A stretch of 64,000 nucleotides of DNA from UBA10649 sp963700255. Its GTDB lineage: Bacteria > Actinomycetota > Actinomycetes > S36-B12. Both the position numbers and the translations under genes were made by a program. The first letter of the stretch is position 1. Each line of letters opens with the position of its first letter. The notes below the pieces were generated by a model. The model saw nothing but the letters and a program-made list of their open reading frames with translations, searched no databases and had not been told where the DNA came from. The DNA lies in NCBI GenBank assembly GCA_963700255.1, contig CAVOWW010000030.1, positions 42,680-106,679 of the forward strand, given 5' to 3'. Shown piece after piece: positions 1-7,275 of the stretch.

Positions 1-96
1 GTGGTGCACGGGATCGAGCGATTCCTGGACCTGATGCCGGAGCCGCTCGTCCTCCGTGCGCTCGACGGACCGGATCGGGCTGAGAACCGCAGGTAG
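1..96 (+). CDS. C-terminal end of an unidentified protein (partial)
   Basis: An open frame enters from the left edge and runs 31 codons to a TAG stop at 94-96. The visible tail is hydrophobic then charged (RFLDLMPEPLVLRALDG) and carries no diagnostic motif. It could be the tail of a short-chain dehydrogenase or a similar enzyme, but nothing here decides that. The 98 bases after the stop separate it from a secreted peptidase gene on the same strand. Confidence 0.5.
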   Translation: MVHGIERFLDLMPEPLVLRALDGPDRAENRR

Positions 97-194
97 CCCG
101 CCCGGACCGCGGGTGGACCCCTCCATAACATTCGGGTAACGTCGGCGGGACCAAAGTCCCAGCCGCCCTCGCGTGGCCGTGCCACGGAGGTTGC

Positions 195-824
195 ATGACC
201 CGCTCGTTCCTCGCGCTCGTCACCACCGTCGGCCTCCTCGCGACGGGTGCGATCGTCCCCCTCTCCGCACACGCGGCACCGGATCCGGGCACGCGCGTGT
301 GCCCCACCGAGGACTTCTGGGTGGGTGCCGGCTGGGGCGCCGATCGCGGCAAGCGCCAGCACCTCGGCATCGACCTCGGTGGCCGGCGCGGCACCCCGAT
401 CTACGCGATCGAGGACGGAGTCATCGACCGGACCAAGCTGCAGAGCAACGGCGCGCTGCAGATCGTCATGCGTGGGCGCAGCGGCTCGAAGTTCTACTAC
501 GGGCACATGGACAAGGTCCTCATCAAGGGCGGCCAGCGGGTCCAGGCCGGTGACGTGATCGGCCTGATGGGCGACACCGGCTCACCGGGCTCGGTGCACC
601 TGCACTTCGAGTACTGGCGGAGCGGCGGGGAATCCGCAGCCGTGGACCCCGAGGAGCTCATCTCCTCGGTCTGCAGGATCGGCAAGAACGGCAAGGGCGA
701 CAGCCTCGACACGGCGACGCAGCCGGCAGCCACGCCGGACCCGGAGCCCGCGCCCAAGCCCGACCCGAAGCCGGCGTCCGCGCCGGTCGCCGGGGACATC
801 GCCGGCGAGGTCTTCACCAACTAG
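195..824 (+). CDS. Secreted M23-family metallopeptidase (LytM-like)
   Basis: A 209-residue protein with a cleavable signal peptide (residues 1-27, ending SAHAAP) and a compact M23 peptidase fold. Zinc-site signatures are visible: HLGIDL with His56 and Asp60, YGHM at 102-105, and HLHFE with His135 and His137. M23 enzymes cut peptide cross-links in peptidoglycan, and many are extracellular hydrolases or regulators. The C-terminus (about 175-200) is a Pro/Lys/Asp-rich linker with no further domain. The ATG at 195 follows a GGAGG-like site. It is convergent with the next gene, with only 3 bases between the stops. Confidence 0.88.
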   Translation: MTRSFLALVTTVGLLATGAIVPLSAHAAPDPGTRVCPTEDFWVGAGWGADRGKRQHLGIDLGGRRGTPIYAIEDGVIDRTKLQSNGALQIVMRGRSGSKFYYGHMDKVLIKGGQRVQAGDVIGLMGDTGSPGSVHLHFEYWRSGGESAAVDPEELISSVCRIGKNGKGDSLDTATQPAATPDPEPAPKPDPKPASAPVAGDIAGEVFTN

Positions 825-827
825 TCC

Positions 828-1667
828 TCACGCGTCGAGCCGCACCTCGACGATGCGTGCCTCCTCGACGAAGCCGAGGCGCTCGTAGAGCCTGTTGTTC
901 TCCGGTTTCGCAGCGTCGGCGAAGAGCATGACGATGTGGCAGCGGGGCACGAGCGCCGCGGCGACCGCGGCGGTGACGGCCGAGCCGTAGCCCCTGCCCC
1001 GAAGCCCGAGCGGGGTGTACACCGGCCCGATCCGGCCCACCGCACCCATGGGCGTGGGCACCAGGGTCGCGTGTCCGGCCATGGACACCGGAACGCCGGC
1101 GTCCTCCCAGATCCACAGTGCGCCGCCGGCCACCTGCTCGACCACGGACTCCTCGATGCTGTGCGTGGGCAGTCCGGCGTCACGCGCGAAGGCGTGGTGC
1201 CACTCCAGCAGCAGCGGCCTGTCGTCGGAACGAGCGATCCGCACCGAGCCGGGGACTCCCCGTGGTGGACGGAGCGACGTCAGGACGCGCAGCACGTCGA
1301 CCATGTCCGTCCGGGGGAGCCGGCCGGGGCCGGGAGCAATGCCGCGGACGACGGCCTTGACGGTCGCCTCCGGACCGTTCACTCCCGGGACGTCGGGATC
1401 CACCACGGCGATGTGGCGACCGAGCTCCTCAGCGGCGTCAGCAGGCATCGCCGACACGGCCAGGTTCCAGGGGGCGGTCCGCATGGCCATGCCGACGAGG
1501 CCGGTGTCGTCGTGCACCGTCAGCCACAGCTCGGAGTCATACGTGCGGTCGTTGACGACTGCGGTGGCCACCGACCCCATGATGTTGGTCAGCAGGGGAT
1601 CCGCAGCCCGGAAGGCCTCGGTCGCGGCCAGGAACGCTGCCGCAGTGGAGTGACGCACGATGGTCAT
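828..1667 (-). CDS. GNAT-family N-acetyltransferase
   Basis: A 279-residue protein whose C-terminal half is a GNAT domain. The acetyl-CoA pyrophosphate loop reads LRGRGYGSA (about 219-227), followed by the NNRLYERLGF element that closes GNAT folds. The N-terminal about 140 residues form a separate, poorly conserved region seen in actinobacterial acetyltransferases of this layout. Substrate is unknown. It stands alone on the minus strand, convergent with the M23 peptidase and divergent from the META lipoprotein. Confidence 0.8.
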   Translation of the reverse strand: MTIVRHSTAAAFLAATEAFRAADPLLTNIMGSVATAVVNDRTYDSELWLTVHDDTGLVGMAMRTAPWNLAVSAMPADAAEELGRHIAVVDPDVPGVNGPEATVKAVVRGIAPGPGRLPRTDMVDVLRVLTSLRPPRGVPGSVRIARSDDRPLLLEWHHAFARDAGLPTHSIEESVVEQVAGGALWIWEDAGVPVSMAGHATLVPTPMGAVGRIGPVYTPLGLRGRGYGSAVTAAVAAALVPRCHIVMLFADAAKPENNRLYERLGFVEEARIVEVRLDA

Positions 1668-1733
1668 GGCTGACGCTATCCCGATCGATGTGGGTGATAC
1701 TGACGGAAGACGTCACCGACGAGAGGACCGGAC

Positions 1734-2186
1734 ATGCGCTTCATCAGGACCATCGCGCTGGTGGCTACGGCGCTGATGCTGCCGCTACTGGCCGCATGCG
1801 GAGGCTCGTCCGCGGAATCGGCACCGACGGACGCAGTGTCCGGACCGGTGGGCGGCGCAGGGTTCGTCGGACCCGAATGGACGCTCGTCGCCGCCGCGGT
1901 GGACTCGGTCGACCTGTCCGCGTTCGGCATCACCATCGCGTTCACCGACACCGAGGTGAGCGGCATGTCGGGAGTCAACCGGTACGCGGGGGGCTTCACG
2001 TCGAGTCCTGAAGGGGCCATGGACTTCGGCCAGTTCGCCGTCACGGCGATGGCCGGACCCGATGACGCCATGCAGGCCGAGCAGGTGTACCTGGCGGCCC
2101 TCGACACTGTCACGGGCTACTCGGTCACCGATGCGGGCCTGTCGCTCTACGCCGGCGAGCAGGAGATCCTGGTCTACACGCAGTAG
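1734..2186 (+). CDS. META-domain lipoprotein
   Basis: A 150-residue predicted lipoprotein. The N-terminal signal ends in a lipobox LLAAC with Cys22. The rest resembles the META/HslJ domain: EWTL at the start, an SGxxxVNRYAGGF element where HslJ has its conserved Gly-Cys-Asn turn, and a C-terminal strand with YAGEQEILVYT. META proteins are outer-surface or periplasmic proteins linked to envelope stress and drug tolerance in enterobacteria; the role in actinobacteria is unknown. The ATG at 1734 follows a GAGAGGACC site. Confidence 0.75.
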   Translation: MRFIRTIALVATALMLPLLAACGGSSAESAPTDAVSGPVGGAGFVGPEWTLVAAAVDSVDLSAFGITIAFTDTEVSGMSGVNRYAGGFTSSPEGAMDFGQFAVTAMAGPDDAMQAEQVYLAALDTVTGYSVTDAGLSLYAGEQEILVYTQ

Positions 2187-2204
2187 CGGTCACCCCCGCC
2201 AACC

Positions 2205-2642
2205 TCAGGACGGCAGCTCCTGGAACAGGCAGTTCTCGTCGGCCATCGGCTTCGAGGTGAGGGTGAGGAGCCGGTAGCACGTCGGGAAGAAGAGGGATCC
2301 GTCCATCCCGAGAGAGCCGCGGAGGACGGTGCGCTGCCCCGGCTCGCCGTTCCAGACGAGCACGACCCGGTTCCCGTCGGCCGTCACCCGCGCCCGGACA
2401 CGTGCGCCGGGGCTGCCGTCCTGGTCCTGGAACTGGAAGACCGCGACGTAGCCGGAGCCGACGGTTGCGGGCCGGAGCGTGAGCGCCCAGCCGAGCCCGT
2501 CCATCTTCAACGTGGCGGACTGCCAGCGACCGGAGAGGTCATCGGTGGGGCCCGTGTCCCCCGCGCTGGCGGTGGGGGCGGCCATGAGGGCGAGCGTGGC
2601 TGCGCACGCGGCAGAGGTCAGCAGGGCGATGACACGACGCAT
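2205..2642 (-). CDS. Small secreted protein of unknown function
   Basis: A 145-residue protein starting at the ATG at 2642, because the product then begins with a classic signal peptide (MRRVIALLTS, hydrophobic core, cleavage near PTASAG). An upstream in-frame start would place non-signal residues before it. The mature part has repeated beta-like segments (LSGRW, LRPATVGSGYVAVFQF, GNRVVLVWNG) recalling a small lipocalin-like or beta-barrel fold, but I do not recognise the family. Two Cys near the C-terminus may form a disulfide. It is convergent with the META lipoprotein. Confidence 0.65.
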   Translation of the reverse strand: MRRVIALLTSAACAATLALMAAPTASAGDTGPTDDLSGRWQSATLKMDGLGWALTLRPATVGSGYVAVFQFQDQDGSPGARVRARVTADGNRVVLVWNGEPGQRTVLRGSLGMDGSLFFPTCYRLLTLTSKPMADENCLFQELPS

Positions 2643-2719
2643 GAGCGCTCCCGGACTTCCCCAGCCCCCGGCCAATGGTGGTGGAAGGCTAGCGCCGTGC
2701 GCTGGCCTGCGGGGCGGAT

Positions 2720-3223
2720 TCAGCGAGCGTGCGGGGCCCGCACATGTGCCCACACCTGGAGATCGTGGAGGCCATCCCTGCGGGCCTGGGCCAGCCGGAG
2801 GGTCCCCTCGAGGACGTAGCCGGCCTTCGCGAGCGCGCGCTGCTCCGCGACGTTCTCGACGTCGGTTGATGCCTCCACGCGAACGGTGCCCGCGGCGTGC
2901 AGCTCCTCGGCGAGCAGGCGCTGCGCGACCGCGCCGATGCCACGGCCACGGTGCTCCTCGGCCAGGCCGATGCCGATGTTGAGCGCGCGGGAGCCGGGCG
3001 TGGGCCCGTACCAGACGGCATGCGCCGACAGGCTGCCGACCGCGAGGGCCTGACCGGAGTCTTCGGTCACCTCGATGATCCAGCGCTGCAGGTCCATGTC
3101 CTTCGCCGCCGGGTCCATGTCGCCCCAGTCGTCCCAGGTGCTGGCGGCCGGCGGCTGCGGGTGGTCGAGACCGACGGCCCGGATCGACACCTCGCCCACG
3201 CCGTCGATGCGTGCGTCACTCAT
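2720..3223 (-). CDS. GNAT-family N-acetyltransferase (RimJ-like)
   Basis: A 167-residue acetyltransferase of the RimJ/RimL-like type. The acetyl-CoA loop EHRGRGIGAVAQ and the following KAGYVLEGTLR element are diagnostic. The start is placed at the ATG at 3223 because the product then begins MSDARIDGVG and leads straight into the domain. Longer in-frame extensions are Arg-rich antisense-like sequence. Substrate unknown. It ends 77 bases from the preceding secreted-protein gene, on the same strand. Confidence 0.8.
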   Translation of the reverse strand: MSDARIDGVGEVSIRAVGLDHPQPPAASTWDDWGDMDPAAKDMDLQRWIIEVTEDSGQALAVGSLSAHAVWYGPTPGSRALNIGIGLAEEHRGRGIGAVAQRLLAEELHAAGTVRVEASTDVENVAEQRALAKAGYVLEGTLRLAQARRDGLHDLQVWAHVRAPHAR

Positions 3224-3242
3224 GGGCCCACGCTCCCACAGC

Positions 3243-4742
3243 TCAGAGCGTGCCCGCGTCGAGACGGCTGAGGACCTCGGCGGCGCGGACCCGCACCTCC
3301 GGCAGGTCACTGAGCCGGTCGAGCCCGCGCACCTGCTGGGCCATCCGGGGGTTGCCCTCGAAGTGCGCGCGGTTCCGGTCCAGGAAGTCCCAGTACAGCG
3401 TCGTGAAGGGGCAGGCGTCCTCCCCGGTCCGCCGGCGCGGATCGAAGGCGCACGAGCCGCAGTAGCGGCCCATGCGCGAGATGTAGGCGCCGCCCGCGGC
3501 GTACGGCTTGGTCATCATGCGACCGCCGTCAGCGTGGACGCCCATGCCGATGACGTTGGGCACCATGACCCAGTCCGCGGCATCGATGAAGACCCGCCTC
3601 ATCCACGCCAGGAAGGCGGACGGCGAGATGCCGGCGATGAGGGCGAGGTTCGCGAGCACCATGAGGCGAGGGATGTGGTGGACCCAGCCGCGCCGATCGA
3701 TGTCGTCCACGATGGATCCGACGCAGGCCATCGACGTCGTCCCCGGGTCGGTGAGGGCAGCGGGCATGTCACGCGTCGCGCCGAGGACGTTCTCGCGGCG
3801 GTACTCGTCGCCGAAGTGCCAGTAGAGGCCGTTGACGTACTCGCGCCAGCCGATGACCTGGCGGATGAACCCCTCGCAGGACTCCATGGGAATGCTGCCA
3901 TCGGCATGCTTGGCCAGGACCGCCTCGACGACCTCCTGGGGATGCAGCAGGCCGAGGTTCAAGTAGGGGCTCAGCAGGGAGTGGTTCGCCGACCAGGTGT
4001 CCGCCGGCATCGCGTCCTCGTAGGGGCCGAAGCCAGCGAGCGAATGATCGACGAAGTGACCCAGCTGGCGAAGGGCGCCGGCTCGCGTCGTCGCCCAGTC
4101 CCCGTGCGGTGCGGCGCCCACGACGGGCAGGCCACGTCGCTCGATGTCCGCCCATGTGGCCTCGTCGATCGCATCGGGCTCATGGACGAGGACGGCGGGC
4201 CAGGGGTGTCCGCCCTTGGGCGGTGGCAGGCGGTTGTCCGAGTCGAAGCTCCATCGACCGCCGACGGGACGGTCATCGTCCATCAGGATGCCCAGGCGTC
4301 GGCGTTGCCAGCGGTAGAACGCATCCATGCGCAGGCTCGGCTGGCCAGCAGCCCATGCGGCGAAGGCTGGGCGCGAGGTGAGGAACAGGTCGTTGGGAAC
4401 GAGCTCGACTCCTGCCCGTTGCCACGCCGCGTACTGGGCGTGCGACCCCGGCTCCGCTGACACCACGGCCTCGGGGTGGTGCATGTCGCGGAACCGGTCG
4501 ATCGCGTCGACAGTCGTCTCCGCGCGGACGTGATGGACGGTGAACCCTTCCGCCTGCAGGTCGGACCGGAAGTGCGCGGCGGACGACAGCAGCAGGAAGA
4601 GGCGCTGCGCATGCCACGGGCGCGAGCGGAGCATGCTCTCGCTCTCGACCATGAGGATCTCGTGCGTGTCCGGCCGGGCGGTGCGCATCGCGCCATGCGT
4701 TCGGCTCAGCTGGTCGTACGGGACGAGGACGACCGCGCTCAC
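3243..4742 (-). CDS. phrB: Iron-sulfur bacterial cryptochrome/photolyase, (6-4) photolyase type
   Basis: A 499-residue member of the FeS-BCP (DPRP-related) photolyase/cryptochrome family, which binds FAD and a 4Fe-4S cluster and, in the studied examples, repairs (6-4) photoproducts with light. The four cluster cysteines are all present at residues 340, 428, 431 and 444. Their spacings of 88, 3 and 13 match those of Agrobacterium PhrB (350, 438, 441, 454). The family signature YCGSCAF and the DxCPF element are clear. Length equals the family norm. It is transcribed alone, 19 bases downstream of a GNAT gene's start on the same strand. Confidence 0.92.
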   Translation of the reverse strand: MSAVVLVPYDQLSRTHGAMRTARPDTHEILMVESESMLRSRPWHAQRLFLLLSSAAHFRSDLQAEGFTVHHVRAETTVDAIDRFRDMHHPEAVVSAEPGSHAQYAAWQRAGVELVPNDLFLTSRPAFAAWAAGQPSLRMDAFYRWQRRRLGILMDDDRPVGGRWSFDSDNRLPPPKGGHPWPAVLVHEPDAIDEATWADIERRGLPVVGAAPHGDWATTRAGALRQLGHFVDHSLAGFGPYEDAMPADTWSANHSLLSPYLNLGLLHPQEVVEAVLAKHADGSIPMESCEGFIRQVIGWREYVNGLYWHFGDEYRRENVLGATRDMPAALTDPGTTSMACVGSIVDDIDRRGWVHHIPRLMVLANLALIAGISPSAFLAWMRRVFIDAADWVMVPNVIGMGVHADGGRMMTKPYAAGGAYISRMGRYCGSCAFDPRRRTGEDACPFTTLYWDFLDRNRAHFEGNPRMAQQVRGLDRLSDLPEVRVRAAEVLSRLDAGTL

Positions 4743-4803
4743 CCCGGTGACGCTAGTGGCAGCGGCGCGCCCACGCAGGCCGGCCGGCTCCTATGCTCGC
4801 CGC

Positions 4804-5763
4804 ATGCAGGGGATCGTCCGCGCGTTGCGGAGCGATGACGCCGTCGACGTGGCGGTGGTCTTCGCAGCGAGCCGCCGCGCGGCGATGCCCTGGCTCCCGG
4901 TCCTGCACACGCCGGACGAGGACGTCGCGTTCTTCACCTCGGAGGTCGAGTCGTCCTCGGGCTGGGGCGTGTTCGAGGACGGTCGACTCGTCGGCTTCGC
5001 GCTCCTGCGCGACGGGTGGCTCAACCATCTCTACGTGCAGCCCGACTGCCGCGGGAGGGGCGTGGGGTCGGTGCTCCTGGCACGTGTCCTCGAGGGCGCC
5101 CCCTCAGAGGTCGACCTGTGGGCCTTCGCGCGCAACCACGCAGCTCTGGCGTTCTACGCGCACCACGGGTTCGCGGAGGTCGAGCGCACCGACGGGTCGG
5201 CGAACGAGGAGAGGGAGCCGGACGTCCGGATGCGGTACTCCTCGCGTGGAGGGGTCCGCGCCGCCCGTGCGGAGGATGCGGAGGCGCTGGCGCGGGTGCA
5301 CGTGCGGAGCTGGCGGGCCGGCTACCGCGGCCTCGTCGGCGACGCCCATCTCGCCGGACTTGACGTGGGTGAGCGTGCCCAGCTCTGGCGCGACCGGCTC
5401 CGGACCGGCGGGCCCGGCGCCGTGACCTACGTCGTGACGTCGGGAGCCGACCTCGTGGGATTCGCCAGCGTCGGGCCCGTGCGCGACGAGGACCTGGCCC
5501 GCGAGCAGCAGCACTGGGCGGAGGTGTACGCGCTGTACGTGGACCCCGACTCCTGGCGGGGCGGGGTCGGCACTGCCCTGTGGCGAGCCGTCGAGGCCGG
5601 CTGGGGGGAGGAGGTCGTGGCCGTGGCCGTCTGGGTCCTTCGGGACAACATCCGGGCGAGGTCCTTCTACGGCGCGCACGGACTCGCTCCGGACGGGGCG
5701 GAGCGTCCCATCGTCATCGGCGACCGGACGCTGGTGGAGGTGCGCCTGGCCCGGTGGCGCTGA
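4804..5763 (+). CDS. Tandem double-domain GNAT acetyltransferase
   Basis: A 319-residue protein made of two complete GNAT domains. Domain 1 (about 1-150) has the acetyl-CoA loop DCRGRGVGSVL and a closing NHAALAFYAHHGF. Domain 2 (about 153-319) has SWRGGVGTAL and NIRARSFYGAHG. Both loops keep the Gly-rich Q/R-x-x-G-x-G/A pattern, so both halves could bind acetyl-CoA. The start is the ATG at 4804; sequence upstream is antisense to the photolyase gene. Related tandem GNATs include mycothiol synthase MshD, but the loops and neighbours here do not identify it as MshD. Substrate unknown. Confidence 0.82.
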   Translation: MQGIVRALRSDDAVDVAVVFAASRRAAMPWLPVLHTPDEDVAFFTSEVESSSGWGVFEDGRLVGFALLRDGWLNHLYVQPDCRGRGVGSVLLARVLEGAPSEVDLWAFARNHAALAFYAHHGFAEVERTDGSANEEREPDVRMRYSSRGGVRAARAEDAEALARVHVRSWRAGYRGLVGDAHLAGLDVGERAQLWRDRLRTGGPGAVTYVVTSGADLVGFASVGPVRDEDLAREQQHWAEVYALYVDPDSWRGGVGTALWRAVEAGWGEEVVAVAVWVLRDNIRARSFYGAHGLAPDGAERPIVIGDRTLVEVRLARWR

Positions 5764-5964
5764 CGGGTGGAGCACCCCTTCGACTCTGAGGAAAGCCACG
5801 GAAGGGTGTGAGAAAGCGCGGATACCCATGAGAAACTTCCGACACGCCGCAATTCAACTACCCCACATGCCCCTTCCGTGACTACTGTGTGAGAGCACCA
5901 TCCTGGCTACTTCCCCCGAGAGGTCCGCTTGCCGGGCCTCGAGTTGCCGAACGGAGTCCCACCC

Positions 5965-6342
5965 ATGACCGCTGAAGTGCCGGTCCTGCACGCCAACGGG
6001 ATGGTCGACCTCGCCCCCGAGATCCTCCGGCAGCGGCTGGTCGTGGAGGGCCTGGTCAGCGCCCCGATCTCCGCGTCGCAGATCGAGGCCTACCTGTCCG
6101 AGCTCTCGGGAGTACTGGGCATGGTCACGCTCCTCCAGCCGGTCACGCACCAGTCGGACACCTACGGGTGGGCTGGCTGGATCCATTGGGAGACCTCGGG
6201 CGCGCACTTCTACGGGTGGGACCAGCCTCGGCTGTTCTTCAGCGTGGACATCTACACCTGCAAGGCCTTCTCGGCCCGGAGCGCGGTGGACTTCACCCAG
6301 CGATTCTTTGCCGCGACGGAAGTGTCGTACAAGGAGTTCTGA
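5965..6342 (+). CDS. SpeD-like (AdoMet decarboxylase superfamily) protein, divergent
   Basis: A 125-residue protein resembling prokaryotic S-adenosylmethionine decarboxylase (SpeD), about the usual proenzyme length. The C-terminal strand DIYTCKAF (95-102) aligns with the SpeD segment DVFTCG and keeps the catalytic-type Cys99. WETSGAHFYGW (75-85) sits where SpeD has AESHLTIHTW. Ser78 is at the place of the serine that becomes the pyruvoyl group, but the cleaved Glu-Ser pair is Thr-Ser here. SpeD homologues are known that decarboxylate arginine or ornithine instead of AdoMet, so activity cannot be assumed. The ATG at 5965 is chosen over an upstream TTG (5929) because CGGAGT lies 8 bases before it. 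A LuxI-like gene follows. Confidence 0.6.
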   Translation: MTAEVPVLHANGMVDLAPEILRQRLVVEGLVSAPISASQIEAYLSELSGVLGMVTLLQPVTHQSDTYGWAGWIHWETSGAHFYGWDQPRLFFSVDIYTCKAFSARSAVDFTQRFFAATEVSYKEF

Positions 6343-6376
6343 GGTCCCAAGACCCCCTTCTTGTCACTCCCGTAAC

Positions 6377-6390
6377 TTACATACGTGTAA
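6377..6390. promoter_or_regulatory. Small palindrome upstream of the LuxI-like gene
   Basis: TTACA-TACG-TGTAA is a perfect 5-bp inverted repeat that extends imperfectly by three more pairs (AACTTACA against TGTAACTT). It lies in a noticeably AT-richer 169-base gap, about 120 bases before the LuxI-like start. It could be an operator or a small hairpin in the leader; no regulator gene adjoins it. Confidence 0.35.
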
Positions 6391-6511
6391 CTTTTCGACA
6401 GCCAAATTGTTCGAGCATCACGCTGCTCTCTCGCTATTCTCACATCTTTCTCACGGTTCTATCGTCTGTCTCGAGCCGCTGTTCGCCGGCCAGCACACGA
6501 GGAGAATCGAC

Positions 6512-7246
6512 ATGAATGCACTGCTGAACCTGCACTTCGACGTCCGGGATGACGTGCTCGATTCGGCCCGACAGTGCGAGGAGGACGTCTTCCTCCAGGC
6601 CTTCGGCAACACGCGGAACCAGCTCGAAGAGGAGTACGGACCGTACAATGACCAGTCAGTGTTTGTGGCTGTTTCGGACGACGAGGGGCATGTCGTCGGG
6701 GCCTGTCGGCTGATCACGCCGGGTTCCGCGGGGCTCAAGACGCTCAATGACGTGAGCCGCGAACCGTGGGGTGTCGAGGGACTCCGCTCCGCTGTCGCGG
6801 CCGGCATCGACCCCGAGAACGCATGGGACGTCGCCACCCTCGGGGTGCGCCGCGACTACCGCGGCAGCAAGATGATGGTCGCCATCTCCCTCTACCACGC
6901 GATCGTGGTGTCCACCCGGGTGAACGAGATCGGCTCCATCACCGCCATCCTCGACGACCAGATTCGCCGGATCCTCACCGCAGCGGACTTCATCATGCCC
7001 TCGCTCCCTGGCACCCGGACCGCTGAGTACCTGGGCTCGCCGGCAAGTACCCCGGTGTACGGGCACTGCGCCGGGATGCTCGATGCCCAGCGCCGGATGA
7101 ACCCCGATGCCTACCGCCTGATGTCCCTCGGCATCGGTCTCGACGGCATCTCGATCCCGGAGCAGTCCGCGTTCGAACTGCAGACGCGCGTCGGCTCCGT
7201 GCCGACGGTCGTCCAGCCCGTCAGGGCGAGCGAGGCAGCGGCCTAG
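6512..7246 (+). CDS. LuxI-like / GNAT-superfamily N-acyl amino acid synthase-like protein
   Basis: A 244-residue protein. Its N-terminal 70 residues follow the pattern of acyl-homoserine-lactone synthases and related N-acyl amino acid synthases: an Arg (20) and Phe (27) in the first helix, an acidic loop NQLEEEYGPYND, then FVAVSDDEGHVVGACRLITP with Arg66 at the place of the conserved LuxI arginine. A further GNAT-like element, VATLGVRRDYRGSKMMVAIS, lies about 105-125. LuxI enzymes transfer acyl groups to AdoMet, which is also the substrate of SpeD, whose homologue lies just upstream. The product here is unknown. The ATG at 6512 has AGGAGA before it; no luxR gene is present. Confidence 0.6.
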   Translation: MNALLNLHFDVRDDVLDSARQCEEDVFLQAFGNTRNQLEEEYGPYNDQSVFVAVSDDEGHVVGACRLITPGSAGLKTLNDVSREPWGVEGLRSAVAAGIDPENAWDVATLGVRRDYRGSKMMVAISLYHAIVVSTRVNEIGSITAILDDQIRRILTAADFIMPSLPGTRTAEYLGSPASTPVYGHCAGMLDAQRRMNPDAYRLMSLGIGLDGISIPEQSAFELQTRVGSVPTVVQPVRASEAAA

Positions 7247-7275
7247 TCTCGCCAGGGCCTCGCTCTGCACCTAGG

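Noticed and set aside
4540..4803. Longer N-terminus for the tandem GNAT protein
   Set aside because: These codons are antisense to the photolyase gene and Arg/Ser-rich; the domain starts at the ATG at 4804.
4804..5763. Identification of the tandem GNAT protein as mycothiol synthase MshD
   Set aside because: Both have two GNAT domains, but no MshD-specific segment could be recognised and the neighbours give no support.
6512..7246. A conventional acyl-homoserine-lactone quorum-sensing system
   Set aside because: No LuxR-type regulator is present and the LuxI match is only partial; it is reported as LuxI-like with unknown product.
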